NCBI RefSeq assembly: GCF_013031245.1
Contig: NZ_WPZL01000023.1
Location: 1-64,000, forward strand
Length of the DNA stretch: 64,000 nt
Direction: 5' to 3'
From: Ruegeria lacuscaerulensis
GTDB lineage: Bacteria > Pseudomonadota > Alphaproteobacteria > Rhodobacterales > Rhodobacteraceae
Positions 10,306 through 19,909 of the stretch are shown here, piece by piece (the first letter of the stretch is position 1; each line of letters opens with the position of its first letter). A model generated the notes under the pieces. The model worked only from the letters and a program-made list of their open reading frames with translations. It did not search any database and had not been told where the DNA came from. A program made the position numbers and the translations under genes.

Positions 10306-11031
10306 ATGGCCGAAAACGACGCACATACACCCGGCGATGAAGCCTCTGAACAGTCTGAGGCTCTCATTCTCTACACGCGCAGTGTCGGGAATGTAGAACA
10401 GTCAACGAATGCGGAACCCGAACGAAAGAAAAGCCAGACAGGCGCGTGGTTTGCCGAACTGCTGATGTCGCTGATTAAGACCTCGGTCGCTTTCTTTCTG
10501 GCCTACCTGCTGGTGCAGAGCGTCGAGCTTGATCTGAAACGCGCGCAGTTCACTGCCGATGCCGCAGACAAGCTCAAAACCTATGTGATTGATCTGAACA
10601 GCCCGGAACTTGCAAACGACTCTGAAAAATCCAAGGCAACTGCGCTTGCCCTTGGAGGGTTTGGAAGCGTCGCGGCCTATCCCCTTGTGCAATTTATCGA
10701 TCATGGGAATGAGTTTCAAATCGGATGGGGAAAGCTCGGGCTGGAGCAGGCGGGGCTGATTACAAATGACGCGACCTGCGATGTCATCGTTCGCGTAATT
10801 GACGACCCGACCGAAACCTTCAAATGGAGCACGCGCAAAGCGGTGGCTGAAATCGCTGGCACAGTGGGGTGTCGGGACGCGGTAGGCCCCTTAACACGAT
10901 TGGGTGCGAACTTGACCGCTGCCGGTGTGCCGTCGGACGTGCAGCCGGATTTCGAGGCGGCAATTCAGACGGCGCTGACGCAAATTGAAAGAGCCAACCA
11001 GAGGGCGCAACCATGGTGGAAGGTTTGGTGA
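10306..11031 (+). CDS. Unrecognised single-pass membrane protein
   Basis: 241 residues. A charged N-terminal cytoplasmic part (about 1-45) precedes one hydrophobic helix (LIKTSVAFFLAYLLVQSV, about 52-70). The remainder reads as a soluble helical domain with HEAT-like character (AVAEIAGTVGCRDAVGPLTRLGANL). No family recognised. It is the first gene of a tightly packed unit: the next gene starts inside its 3' end. Confidence 0.6.
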   Translation: MAENDAHTPGDEASEQSEALILYTRSVGNVEQSTNAEPERKKSQTGAWFAELLMSLIKTSVAFFLAYLLVQSVELDLKRAQFTADAADKLKTYVIDLNSPELANDSEKSKATALALGGFGSVAAYPLVQFIDHGNEFQIGWGKLGLEQAGLITNDATCDVIVRVIDDPTETFKWSTRKAVAEIAGTVGCRDAVGPLTRLGANLTAAGVPSDVQPDFEAAIQTALTQIERANQRAQPWWKVW

Positions 11032-11915
11032 ACTATATGTCTTGCACGTACAGCCCTTCGAGGCTGATCAGAACCATCCTTGCCGGTCTTGCTGCGGTGT
11101 TGCTTGTGGGGCAGCAGGCGCATGCAGCGCTACAAGGGTGTCCGGATGAGGCCGCGGCGAAAGACAAGCTGCTGATTGGCTCGATGGATCTTGTGCGCAC
11201 AATCAGCGAGCGGAAAAGGCGTGCTTTGCTTGCGGCATTCGAGATGCATTTCGACAAGGCCGATGCGTCGCTGGGATCGCTTGCAAATGTCATCTATTGC
11301 CCGCAACGGCAGATGCGGGACTCGGACAATTACGATGCAAATGTAACCGGTGTACTCAATGACGAGCGGGTGCTGCTGGAGGTTGGAGCCCGTGTCAGCG
11401 GTGACGACATAATCGTGGCGTATGTGGTCATTCCGCTTCGCCACTACGAATACCACAATGCCCGCCCGCCACGCATGCCGGGTTATCACGAAGCCCTTTA
11501 TGAACAGACACAGATCGACGCCGGGTTGGCGGATCTGTTTCGCGGGAATGCCGAATTGCGCCTGATGGCCGCGTTGGCGCTTGGTCTCAGGCATGAAAAA
11601 GCGGCTGAAGCGGTCCCGGCGCAAGAGCGCAAAACGAGGCTTCTGCGTTCCCGCGCGTTCTATTGCGATGCGATCGGTACGCTCGAGGCGGCTCGGCCAA
11701 GGCCGGACTTTCTGGGTCTGGAACAAGCTGAATGGGAAGATCTGGGGGATTTCGCCCACGCGGGTGCCGAACGCGTTTATCAACAGGCGATCGCCGATTT
11801 TGGAGACCAGAGCGTGCTTCCCATACTACAGGAAATTCGCGGTGACGGCAGTGCGGACAGCGGCGTCTGCGTGGACCCGCTGCCCCCTCGGACCGACAGC
11901 GGAGGAGGTCAGTGA
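11013..11915 (+). CDS. Unrecognised exported protein
   Basis: 300 residues. The start at 11013 has gaggg at 7 bp spacing and overlaps the preceding gene by 19 bp. A signal-peptide-like segment (LIRTILAGLAAVLLVGQQAHA) ends at about residue 42, so the mature protein is probably periplasmic. Two cysteines follow (LQGCPDEA, IYCPQRQ). No family is recognised. Its stop overlaps the start of the next exported protein (TGATG), making co-translation likely. Confidence 0.65.
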   Translation: MVEGLVNYMSCTYSPSRLIRTILAGLAAVLLVGQQAHAALQGCPDEAAAKDKLLIGSMDLVRTISERKRRALLAAFEMHFDKADASLGSLANVIYCPQRQMRDSDNYDANVTGVLNDERVLLEVGARVSGDDIIVAYVVIPLRHYEYHNARPPRMPGYHEALYEQTQIDAGLADLFRGNAELRLMAALALGLRHEKAAEAVPAQERKTRLLRSRAFYCDAIGTLEAARPRPDFLGLEQAEWEDLGDFAHAGAERVYQQAIADFGDQSVLPILQEIRGDGSADSGVCVDPLPPRTDSGGGQ

Positions 11916-13339
11916 TGAAGGATGCAACCGACATTCTCAAGACCCGACTGGCGGCGCTAATCCTTTGCGGTGTGCTGACGCTGCTTACGGGCGCGTCGTT
12001 CGGCGCGCGAGGGGCGGATGCGGGCGGCTTTACCGCGTGTGACAGTCCCTACATCTTCGAAGGGTCGGCTGCGAATATCGTGCCGTTGGAGTATCTGGCA
12101 ACCTCGGCCGAAGCGACTTCGTCCGAGGGTAACAGGCTGGAAAGGTTGCAGGAAATGGCACAGCGGTTTTCATGGCTGTTCAAGCTGGACAGCTGGCATC
12201 AGCCGACCTATGGCAGTCTGGGCGTCGTCGCCCATATGTTCCTGGGGCAGGTGTGCGATCCTGATGAGGTTCTTGAAAAGTTGCTGGCAGGAGGTGCATC
12301 TGTACCGCTGCGTAATGGACAAGTCCTAGTCTTCATGCAGGGCCGCATCTTTATCGAGGATGAACAGATTTTCCTGCAATCCAGGCTAAGGGGGTTTCGC
12401 CGCCAATCGCATCAGTATGAGTTTTTGCAGCCGATGCCGCGAAACTATGCGGAAGAAGTCCTGTTCGTGCCCCTTGCGGGGTCTGATCAGAGGTTGTCTG
12501 TCTCGGTGCCTGCACTGGACGTGACCTTTGCCGCGCGGGTCATCTCGGCAGAACTGTTTGACGGCATCGACAGTGCGTTTCTCGAGGCCAGCAGAGTCTT
12601 TGCCCAACCGGATGTAAATGCGTCCAGCGAGGAATTGATGTTCGAACCGGGTCAACCGAGGGCGTTCAGCGTTCGGATCACAAACGAACCGGGTTGGATC
12701 GAAGTCAACGACGAGATGGGTGGACACCCCGACCACGGGTTTATCCGGGTGAACCCGGAAGCCTCCCGGCTGTTTCACCATAGCCTGCCCGAGCTTGATT
12801 TTCTGAACGGTATCCTTGGTTTCCTGAGGTTGCAGCAGGATCATGAGCTTGGTGAATATCCTCCGGTGCCGGGGCGGGCTCCGTCCCAGGCGATTGCGGC
12901 CTTCGAGCGCTATCTGGAAAACGAGTTGACGGGTGACGAGCCTGAACTGCGTGCGCTGGCGCATGGTCTGATCGGATTTATTGAAGCGTCGGAATTGAAC
13001 AACTGGTCCGCGTCGCGAAAGTCATTCCTGCGCGCGGCCGAACTTGCTCCGACGGACACCCATTATCGCAATGCCCTTGGGGTGACGGACGCGATTCTGT
13101 GCTGTTCGGGGGATGCACGGCCACCCTATCGCGACCCGGCCAGGTGGTTCGCCGATGCGATATCAGTGTATCCGGTAAACGGCGAGGCTCTGAGCAACCT
13201 GCTTCATTTCCTCGAATTTCTGATGGCGACCGAACGCACGCCCGAGGGGATCGACACTGCCAACTTGCCAAAAACGCTGAATGTGGTCCGAAACGTCACC
13301 GAAAAGAACCCGCACTTGCTCCGAAAAGACCTTAGATAA
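11915..13339 (+). CDS. Unrecognised exported protein with TPR-like C-terminal region
   Basis: About 474 residues from the ATG at 11915, which is preceded by ggaggagg; a GTG three bases upstream is too close to that site. The N terminus is a signal peptide (AALILCGVLTLLTGASFGARG). The C-terminal third has helix pairs resembling tetratricopeptide repeats (SRKSFLRAAELAPTDTHYRNALG, YPVNGEALSNLLHFLEFL). No family recognised. Last gene of the 10306-13339 unit: one membrane protein plus two exported partners suggests an envelope complex (inference). Confidence 0.65.
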   Translation: MKDATDILKTRLAALILCGVLTLLTGASFGARGADAGGFTACDSPYIFEGSAANIVPLEYLATSAEATSSEGNRLERLQEMAQRFSWLFKLDSWHQPTYGSLGVVAHMFLGQVCDPDEVLEKLLAGGASVPLRNGQVLVFMQGRIFIEDEQIFLQSRLRGFRRQSHQYEFLQPMPRNYAEEVLFVPLAGSDQRLSVSVPALDVTFAARVISAELFDGIDSAFLEASRVFAQPDVNASSEELMFEPGQPRAFSVRITNEPGWIEVNDEMGGHPDHGFIRVNPEASRLFHHSLPELDFLNGILGFLRLQQDHELGEYPPVPGRAPSQAIAAFERYLENELTGDEPELRALAHGLIGFIEASELNNWSASRKSFLRAAELAPTDTHYRNALGVTDAILCCSGDARPPYRDPARWFADAISVYPVNGEALSNLLHFLEFLMATERTPEGIDTANLPKTLNVVRNVTEKNPHLLRKDLR

Positions 13340-13513
13340 CACTGATCTGTTCTGTTGAACGCCGCCTTCCCGTTGCGAGAACAACGTTTCGATTGCCGGA
13401 TTTCACCACCCGCGTTGCTACCTATGCGCGAGTTTAATCCCGTGCTGTTTCTAAAAACGGCAATTTCTGCTATGGTTGGGATTATTGTTGAGACATTGAT
13501 TGGATGGCATTAG

Positions 13514-15244
13514 ATGCGGGTTTACGACGCAGTAGTTGCCGCACTTGAGACTATCGGAGTCGATGCCGCGTATGGCGGGGCCGGCGAAAACGCCGCTGGG
13601 CTCATGCTTGCCCTGGATGCTTCCAACAAGATCAGACCGGTTATTGCTAAGAACGAACAGGGTGCGGCCTTCATGGCCTGCGGCCACGCAATGTTCACCG
13701 GCAAACTTGGCGTGTGTTTCGCCACAGCCGGACCGGGGGCTTTCAACCTGATCTCGGGCATGTGTGTGGCCCTGACGGACAGCTACCCCCTGCTGGCGAT
13801 CAGCGGGTATTCTACTGTTGCGTGGCAGGGACGCGGCGGGCTGAATGAAACCTCGGGTCTGGCACGCACACCGGATTCCCGGATGATGTTCCGCGCCGCG
13901 ACCAAGAAAGACCCGGAAACAGGCGAACCTGCGGATTTTCTTGTCACCGACCCTGATGATCTGATCGATACCCTGCAGAAGGCCATCAATATAGCATTCG
14001 AAGGACGGCCTGGCCCGGTTCATATCGCGGTCGCAGAGGATATCACTGATCCAAAAGTCGAAGTGACGAATTTTCGACCTCTGAGCGAGCCTCAGACAGG
14101 CGTGGCACCCGATCCGGATGCGCTGGACAGGGTTTCAAAAGCGCTGGAACAGGCGATCAAGGCTGAAAAGACCGTGGTCATGCTGGCCGGCTTTGGCGCA
14201 ATCCTTGCCGGGGCGAACGATATTGCCAAGTCGTTCATTGAGCGATTCCAGATTCCGCTGCTCACCACGATGGATGGCAAGGGGATCGTTGCCGAGGAAA
14301 ACCCGCTTGCGATCGGACTTTATTGTGATTCAGGCCACAAGGCGGCCTGGGATTTGTTTTCGGATGCCGATGTGGTGCTGGCCGTCGGTAATTCATTTGC
14401 GCAGCATGCGACATTTGATTTTTTTGACGGGCTGTTTGACGAAAAAACGCTGATCCACGTCAACATCGATGCGGGTGAGTTCGACAAATTCTACAAAGCG
14501 GACCACGTAATCCTCGGTGATGCCCGGCAGGCGTTGCAGGGCCTCTTTGAACGCCTCGACGCGGTGATCGGACCAGTGCCAAAGCGTGACTATAGGCCAA
14601 AGGACTATGACGAACGCTTTATCATCTCGCCGCAGAAGCAACTGCATCCGGGCGAAATGGTCCAGAAAATCTCTCAGCTTCTTCCACCGGGTGGGATCGT
14701 TCTGGCCGACGCAGGCGCACATGCTGCCTGGGCCGGGTACTACCTGGAACTCAAAGAGGGCCAGAACTTCCGCAAGCCCGGAACGTATGGGCCAATGGGT
14801 ATTGGTGTCTGTGGAGCAATCGGCGCAAAATATGCCGAGATGCACCGCCCCGTGGTCGCCACGGTCGGCGATGGTTCCTATCTGATGAGCGGTTTCGAAC
14901 TGATGACTGCGGTACAGTATGACATTCCAGTGGTCTGGGTCATTTTCAACGACCGCGAATTCAAGCTAATCAAGCTCTATCAGCTATCCGCCTTCTTCAA
15001 GACGGGACTGACCGAATTCGAAAATCCCGACTACGCTGCCTATGCCCGTGCCTGTGGCGCCGATGGGTATGTCGTCAATCAGCTGGATGAGTTCGAGAAG
15101 GCGTTCGGCGCAGCACTGGCAAGTGGCAGGCCATCCCTCATCGATGCGCGGATCACGCGATTGGCTTTGCCAAACTACTCACCTCATCCCGAAGGGGTGC
15201 TGGCGGCGATCCGGAATGGCATACGCACGCGATTTGGATTGTAG
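13514..15244 (+). CDS. Thiamine-pyrophosphate-dependent enzyme, acetolactate-synthase-like
   Basis: 576 residues with the three-domain layout of the POX/AHAS superfamily. The N-terminal PYR domain holds the activating glutamate in AKNEQGAAFMA and the signature ATAGPGAFNLISGM. A central domain spans about 200-330. The C-terminal PP domain has the metal/diphosphate motif VGDGSYLMSGFELMTA and NDREFKLIKLYQ. True acetolactate synthase is unlikely, as no small subunit or isoleucine/valine genes are adjacent. A 2-hydroxyacyl lyase or decarboxylase activity is possible. It sits 16 bp upstream of the dioxygenase fusion gene, in one apparent operon, and its own TPP need matches nothing else nearby. Confidence 0.85.
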   Translation: MRVYDAVVAALETIGVDAAYGGAGENAAGLMLALDASNKIRPVIAKNEQGAAFMACGHAMFTGKLGVCFATAGPGAFNLISGMCVALTDSYPLLAISGYSTVAWQGRGGLNETSGLARTPDSRMMFRAATKKDPETGEPADFLVTDPDDLIDTLQKAINIAFEGRPGPVHIAVAEDITDPKVEVTNFRPLSEPQTGVAPDPDALDRVSKALEQAIKAEKTVVMLAGFGAILAGANDIAKSFIERFQIPLLTTMDGKGIVAEENPLAIGLYCDSGHKAAWDLFSDADVVLAVGNSFAQHATFDFFDGLFDEKTLIHVNIDAGEFDKFYKADHVILGDARQALQGLFERLDAVIGPVPKRDYRPKDYDERFIISPQKQLHPGEMVQKISQLLPPGGIVLADAGAHAAWAGYYLELKEGQNFRKPGTYGPMGIGVCGAIGAKYAEMHRPVVATVGDGSYLMSGFELMTAVQYDIPVVWVIFNDREFKLIKLYQLSAFFKTGLTEFENPDYAAYARACGADGYVVNQLDEFEKAFGAALASGRPSLIDARITRLALPNYSPHPEGVLAAIRNGIRTRFGL

Positions 15245-15260
15245 TCAAGAGGAGGCCACA

Positions 15261-18086
15261 ATGGACGGCAGTTCGGAACCCCTGCGGAAATGGCGTGAGG
15301 TTTTTGTGGGCGGGTCGCCCGAGGCCGAACTGAAAGAATCCAAGGCGCTGGCCGAAATGATGATGGCGGCTCAGCTGAAGTCCATGGCAGCAGGCGGCGC
15401 GCGCAGCGTTGACCGGGCTTTTCACAAGAAAGCCATCGTTGCGTTCAAAGGCGCTGAACTTCGATTTGCCGATAACCTGCCCGAGGATTTACAGGTTGGG
15501 TTCGCGCTGCCTGGTAAAACGTATCCGGCAACTGTGCGGTTTTCGAACGCTTCCTCGCAAACCCAATCCGACGAAGACAAGGATTTGCGCGGACTGGCTG
15601 TACGCGTGTGGGAATCCGACAGTATTGGTCACGATCTGCTGGCCACCAACTTCCCCGTGCCTCATGCACGCAACGCCCGGCAATTCGTGGTATTTGCCCA
15701 TGCCGTGTCCGGTGGGCGGATGTCAAAACTGGTCGGACTGATACGCCTGTGTTTCCTTCTGGGATTCTCCGAGACCCGTCGCATGCTGGGCAACGTGCGA
15801 ACGGCCCTACGGGTTTGTGACAGCGTTGCGCTGGAGAGCTATTGGAGCCGCGGCGCAATCGCCTGGGGCAACGAAGCGGTGCGCTACACGTTCAGCCCGG
15901 CAAAAGACATCGCGGGTGTTCAGGGCGCATATGCCGGCGCATCTCGCCTGTCGTCAGAATACGCGGCGCGTCAGGCGAAAGGAGAAGTCGTTTTCGACCT
16001 CACGGTTCAGCGGTTTGTATCTGAGGAGCAGACACCCATCGAAGATGCGGCGCATGAATGGGACGAACTGGTCAGCCCGCCGGTCAAGGTTGCCGAACTG
16101 GTTTTGCCTCAGCGCGATCTGTCCACGCCCGAAGCGCTGGCAGAGGCGCTGGAAATCGAAAATATGGGCTTCAACCCCTGGAATACGACCGAGGAGTTCC
16201 GCCCGCTGGGAAATCTGAACCGGGCGCGCAAGGCTGCCTATGATGCGTCCTCGTCTCACCGGCAGGGCAAGCGGTTCAAAGCGCCGCCGCCGCCGCTTCG
16301 AAACCGGGTTTTCGGCTCGGCTGCCCGATCCATCCTGCGGGCGGTGAATCGGCGCGTGCCATGGCACCGTATCCCATTCCTGTTGGTGCAGCTTCTGAAT
16401 TTAGATGCGCTCAGACACGATCTGAGACAAAAGAACCTTATCGACACCGACCCCGAGGAGCCTGTTCCAAGTGCCCGCGCGGTCCCACCTGAACCTGCTC
16501 CCGCGCATCGCGTGTATCGCACCCATGACGGTAGCTATAACGACTTGTCGGATCCCAGAATGGGTGCGGCCGGGGCCACCTTTGGGCGCAACATGCCGCC
16601 GCAAGTGCAGCCCGACAACAGTCCGAACCCGGTCGAGGTGGCGCGCCGGCTGATGGACCGGCAGGCATTCATCCCGGCCAAGATACTCAACATTCTCGCG
16701 GCCTCGTGGATTCAGTTTCAGGTCCATGACTGGGTTGCCCATGAACGCCGGAAACTGGGTGAAGACGACGACATCGTTCCGATCCCCGATGGTTATCCCG
16801 ATTGGAAGAACCGGCCCGACGGTGAACCGGAACGCGAGATGCGAATTGCAAGCAATATTCCGAAGAAAGGGGCTGACGACCCCTTCCTGTTTGCCAATGA
16901 GAATTCCCACTGGTGGGACGGCTCGCAGGTTTACGGTGTCAACTCCGATGCCGCCAGAAAGCTGCGGGACGGGCCGAAACTCAAACTGACAAAAGAGGGC
17001 TACCTGCCCCTGAACACCAAGGGCTTCGAGCTGACCGGGTTCAACGAAAGCTGGTGGCTGGGGCTTTCCACGCTGCATACGCTTTTTGCCCGCGAACACA
17101 ATGTTCTGTGTGACGAATTGGAGCGTGCTTATCCAAAGATGGATGAGGAGCGGGTGTACCAGACCGCGCGCCTTATCGTTTCTGCCCTGATCGCCAAGAT
17201 TCACACAGTTGAATGGACCCCGGCCATTCTGGGAACCGAGGCGCTTGATATCGGCATGAAGACCAACTGGTATGGTCCGCCGAAGTCCTGGCTGACACGG
17301 CTGGGCATCTGGCTAACAGACGTGCACGCATTGAAAGGCATTCCCGAAACCGAACCGGATCACCATACTGCGCGCTATGCCCTGACCGAGGAGTTTGCCA
17401 CAGTCTATCGGATGCATCCATTGATCCCGGATGACTACATTTTCTATGACTACAAATCCGGCAAGGAAAAAGCGCGGCGCGGGTTCCTTGAGATACAGGG
17501 TGAACAAACCGACGAGCAACTGCGTGAATTGGGATTGCGCGATTGTCTGTATTCTCAGGGCGTTGCCCATCCTGGTGCGATCACGTTGCACAATTTTCCG
17601 AAATCGCTTCAAAATCTTGAAAGGTTTGGCGAGTTGATTGACCTGTCTGTGGTGGATATCGTTCGGACCCGTTCCAGACGCGTGCCACGGTACAACGAGT
17701 TCCGAAAAGGCCTGCACATGCCGGCTGTGACCGAGTGGGACGAACTGACTGCAAGCCCCGAGACCAACCGCATCCTGAAAGAACTCTACGACGACATCGA
17801 CAAGGTCGATACCGTGATTGGCCTGTTGGGGGAAACGCCTCCGGACGGATTCGGATTCTCGGATACGGCCTTTCGGATCTTTATCCTGATGGCGTCGCGC
17901 CGGTTGCAGTCGGATCGGTTCCTGACCACCGATTTCCGACCCGAAATCTATACGCAACTGGGCATGGATTGGGTCGCACAAAATGGCATGAAGTCTCTGC
18001 TGTTGCGCCATTTCCCCGAATTTGCACCAGTGCTGCCGAAAACCGCCACGGCCTTTGCGCCATGGCACAAGGTGCAGGAGGGCTGA
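15261..18086 (+). CDS. Catalase-related domain fused to alpha-dioxygenase-like haem dioxygenase
   Basis: About 941 residues from the ATG preceded by aagaggagg; an earlier in-frame start would run into the TPP-enzyme gene. The N-terminal part (about 35-330) is catalase-related: FHKKAIVAFKG, VRFSNASSQTQ and DEDKDLRGLAVRVW match the haem-pocket strands of catalase-fold oxylipin enzymes. The C-terminal part (about 440-935) belongs to the peroxidase-cyclooxygenase superfamily and resembles alpha-dioxygenase. It has distal Q-x3-H in WIQFQVHDW, the segment HWWDGSQVYG, LHTLFAREHNVLCDEL, and EEFATVYRMHPLIP with the catalytic tyrosine three residues before the proximal histidine. Probable role: fatty-acid dioxygenation followed by hydroperoxide conversion in one chain. 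No signal peptide seen. Confidence 0.85.
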   Translation: MDGSSEPLRKWREVFVGGSPEAELKESKALAEMMMAAQLKSMAAGGARSVDRAFHKKAIVAFKGAELRFADNLPEDLQVGFALPGKTYPATVRFSNASSQTQSDEDKDLRGLAVRVWESDSIGHDLLATNFPVPHARNARQFVVFAHAVSGGRMSKLVGLIRLCFLLGFSETRRMLGNVRTALRVCDSVALESYWSRGAIAWGNEAVRYTFSPAKDIAGVQGAYAGASRLSSEYAARQAKGEVVFDLTVQRFVSEEQTPIEDAAHEWDELVSPPVKVAELVLPQRDLSTPEALAEALEIENMGFNPWNTTEEFRPLGNLNRARKAAYDASSSHRQGKRFKAPPPPLRNRVFGSAARSILRAVNRRVPWHRIPFLLVQLLNLDALRHDLRQKNLIDTDPEEPVPSARAVPPEPAPAHRVYRTHDGSYNDLSDPRMGAAGATFGRNMPPQVQPDNSPNPVEVARRLMDRQAFIPAKILNILAASWIQFQVHDWVAHERRKLGEDDDIVPIPDGYPDWKNRPDGEPEREMRIASNIPKKGADDPFLFANENSHWWDGSQVYGVNSDAARKLRDGPKLKLTKEGYLPLNTKGFELTGFNESWWLGLSTLHTLFAREHNVLCDELERAYPKMDEERVYQTARLIVSALIAKIHTVEWTPAILGTEALDIGMKTNWYGPPKSWLTRLGIWLTDVHALKGIPETEPDHHTARYALTEEFATVYRMHPLIPDDYIFYDYKSGKEKARRGFLEIQGEQTDEQLRELGLRDCLYSQGVAHPGAITLHNFPKSLQNLERFGELIDLSVVDIVRTRSRRVPRYNEFRKGLHMPAVTEWDELTASPETNRILKELYDDIDKVDTVIGLLGETPPDGFGFSDTAFRIFILMASRRLQSDRFLTTDFRPEIYTQLGMDWVAQNGMKSLLLRHFPEFAPVLPKTATAFAPWHKVQEG

Positions 18087-18089
18087 GAC

Positions 18090-19466
18090 ATGCCGGACAA
18101 AAAGGCTCGGAATGGGTTGGACTCGTTCCTGAACGCACCGCTTGCGCGCACGTTGTGGAACCGGCGGACCAAGCGGGTCAGCCGCGGATCAAACGTGGTT
18201 GCAGGCTCGTTAAGCTGGACGTCCCAGAACGATCGCGCGCCCCTGTCGCCCCTGCAGGAAGCGATCCTGATTGCCGCAACCGGAGCGAGTGGCCTCACAA
18301 TGCCGGACCGTCCGTTTTTCGACGATGAAAGCGGCGATCCGATCATGTCCAAACCAAACCTGGTGATGGAGGGGCGCACCGCAGGCAGCCCCGACAACGC
18401 GCAGGGCACCCACTTCTTCATGATCAATGACAGCGGCACATACTTCCTGCGCCGTCTGGATCCACTTGAAGGTGGAACCGGGAACTGGACGCCCGAAGTG
18501 CTGATTGAACGCGCGGAACAGGCGAAGGTACGTATCCTCGACCGTCGCATTGATGTGCCGGACGGTATGCGTGATTTTCCCGCCTATCTGGATTCAAACC
18601 GGTTTCTGTCGAACACTCCTGGTTCCACACTTTTCTTTCCCGTCGTTAACCTGTCATACCAGTATATCAACGCCCTGATGTATATCCTGACTCAGCCGGA
18701 CAAGGCGCGTCCCGTCATTGTGGATGACCGCAACTTCTATCAGCCCGCCGGCGTGAAACGGTGGATCGACAAGGGTTTTCTGAACCCCGACATCAAAATC
18801 CCGCTGGGTGTTCTGGGACAGATGCGGACCCAGATCGAGGCCGATCTTCTGATCCAGAACCTGTTTCTGGTGACCGAGGCGCTGGGTCTGGGCGGCTGGA
18901 TTCATGCGGCCATATCACCGCCGGTTCTGATGGGCGATCCAAAATTCAGCGACCGCTTTGGCACCATGCTGGGCTTTGACTACGTCACGCCCAAATGGCG
19001 GCTTATGGATCTGTTGCGCTGGCACACACTGCCGATCGCGGCGATGAAGCATGTACGGGCTCATGCCGTCGGCCTGCGCCATCATGGAGAGCATCTGATC
19101 AAGGGCAAATGCCCACCTTACTATCCTACCATGTCCGATGCAGTCGATGCGGTGGTTTCTGGCAAATTTGGCCCAGACGGGATCTACAAGAACGAGGCGT
19201 TGTTTCAGCAAATCTACAAGGACGGCTTCGGGAACAAATATTTAGAAGAGGCCGGTGAATACGAGCAGGACATCATCGATTGCGCCCGCGACATCTGTAC
19301 TTACATCTACAAAACCCACGGTCGCTTCCCGGCCCATTGCGAGGCGATCCACGCGCCCGGCATCTGGTTGCAGGCCCATCGTGTGGAAAACGAATATTAC
19401 GATGCGTATTTCCGGAATGGTCTGACAGCCGCACAGCGCGAGCACGACTCGAATTGGCCGGCGTGA
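18090..19466 (+). CDS. Unrecognised protein, possible nitroreductase-like fold
   Basis: 458 residues, starting 3 bp after the dioxygenase fusion stop, so surely co-transcribed. Some segments recall the FMN-dependent nitroreductase fold: SPLQEAILIAATGASGLT near residue 52, THFFMINDSGTYFLRRL, and IEADLLIQNLFLVTEALGLGGWIH near 250. It is about twice the usual nitroreductase length, and the C-terminal about 150 residues match nothing I recognise. If the fold is right, it could act as a flavin reductase or oxidoreductase on the dioxygenase product. This is an inference from weak resemblance; the gene itself is secure. Confidence 0.7.
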   Translation: MPDKKARNGLDSFLNAPLARTLWNRRTKRVSRGSNVVAGSLSWTSQNDRAPLSPLQEAILIAATGASGLTMPDRPFFDDESGDPIMSKPNLVMEGRTAGSPDNAQGTHFFMINDSGTYFLRRLDPLEGGTGNWTPEVLIERAEQAKVRILDRRIDVPDGMRDFPAYLDSNRFLSNTPGSTLFFPVVNLSYQYINALMYILTQPDKARPVIVDDRNFYQPAGVKRWIDKGFLNPDIKIPLGVLGQMRTQIEADLLIQNLFLVTEALGLGGWIHAAISPPVLMGDPKFSDRFGTMLGFDYVTPKWRLMDLLRWHTLPIAAMKHVRAHAVGLRHHGEHLIKGKCPPYYPTMSDAVDAVVSGKFGPDGIYKNEALFQQIYKDGFGNKYLEEAGEYEQDIIDCARDICTYIYKTHGRFPAHCEAIHAPGIWLQAHRVENEYYDAYFRNGLTAAQREHDSNWPA

Positions 19467-19639
19467 GCCCTAAAAGGTTGGAACACCACTCACGGGTGAG
19501 GAATTATCAATATCAATAGTGGTTCGCACGCAATATTGAACAAAACAAAAGATTAAGCGTGATGTCACGATAACTGAAGCAACCCGGTTTGGTTCAGTAC
19601 GTTGACACGTTAACCGTTCGGAAAACGGGAACTGGAGGA

Positions 19640-19860
19640 GCTTGGGTTTCAAGCTGCTCTGGTGGCGGCATTCCAAGCGTCAAATGCCTCGGGGTGGCGA
19701 TAACAGATTGTTAAGGCTGAGCGGCGGTGCGCGGGGGCGTAGAAGAATTTCCGAGCGGATGAGTGGATAGCCACGAGCCGTGGCAAGCCATCTGGAGACC
19801 GAAAACGCAGCATCGCCCTTCTCGCTTTCGAATCGGAAAGCGGCTATTCTCATCATGATT
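19640..19860 (-). mobile_element. IS6-family transposase 3' remnant
   Basis: About 200 bp clearly related to the 3' part of the transposase pseudogene at 30.57-30.8 kb: both share gcggcattccaagcgtcaaa and the segment coding for the transposase C terminus (PLSDSKARRAMLRFRSPDGLPRLVA). Several stops interrupt the frame. Only the C-terminal coding part survives. The neighbouring bases 19467-19640 show no gene. Confidence 0.65.
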
Positions 19861-19909
19861 TTTGAGACTATTCACTCGTAAACCCCGAGAGCGTCAATAT
19901 TCCAGACTA

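Noticed and set aside
13514..15244. Acetolactate synthase for branched-chain amino acid synthesis
   Set aside because: No regulatory subunit or other branched-chain genes nearby, and the operon context is a fatty-acid-type dioxygenase; kept only as a superfamily call.
15042..15260. Longer N terminus for the dioxygenase fusion starting inside the TPP-enzyme gene
   Set aside because: It would overlap the upstream gene by about 200 bp in another frame, while the ATG at 15261 has a strong aagaggagg site and the protein motifs begin after it.
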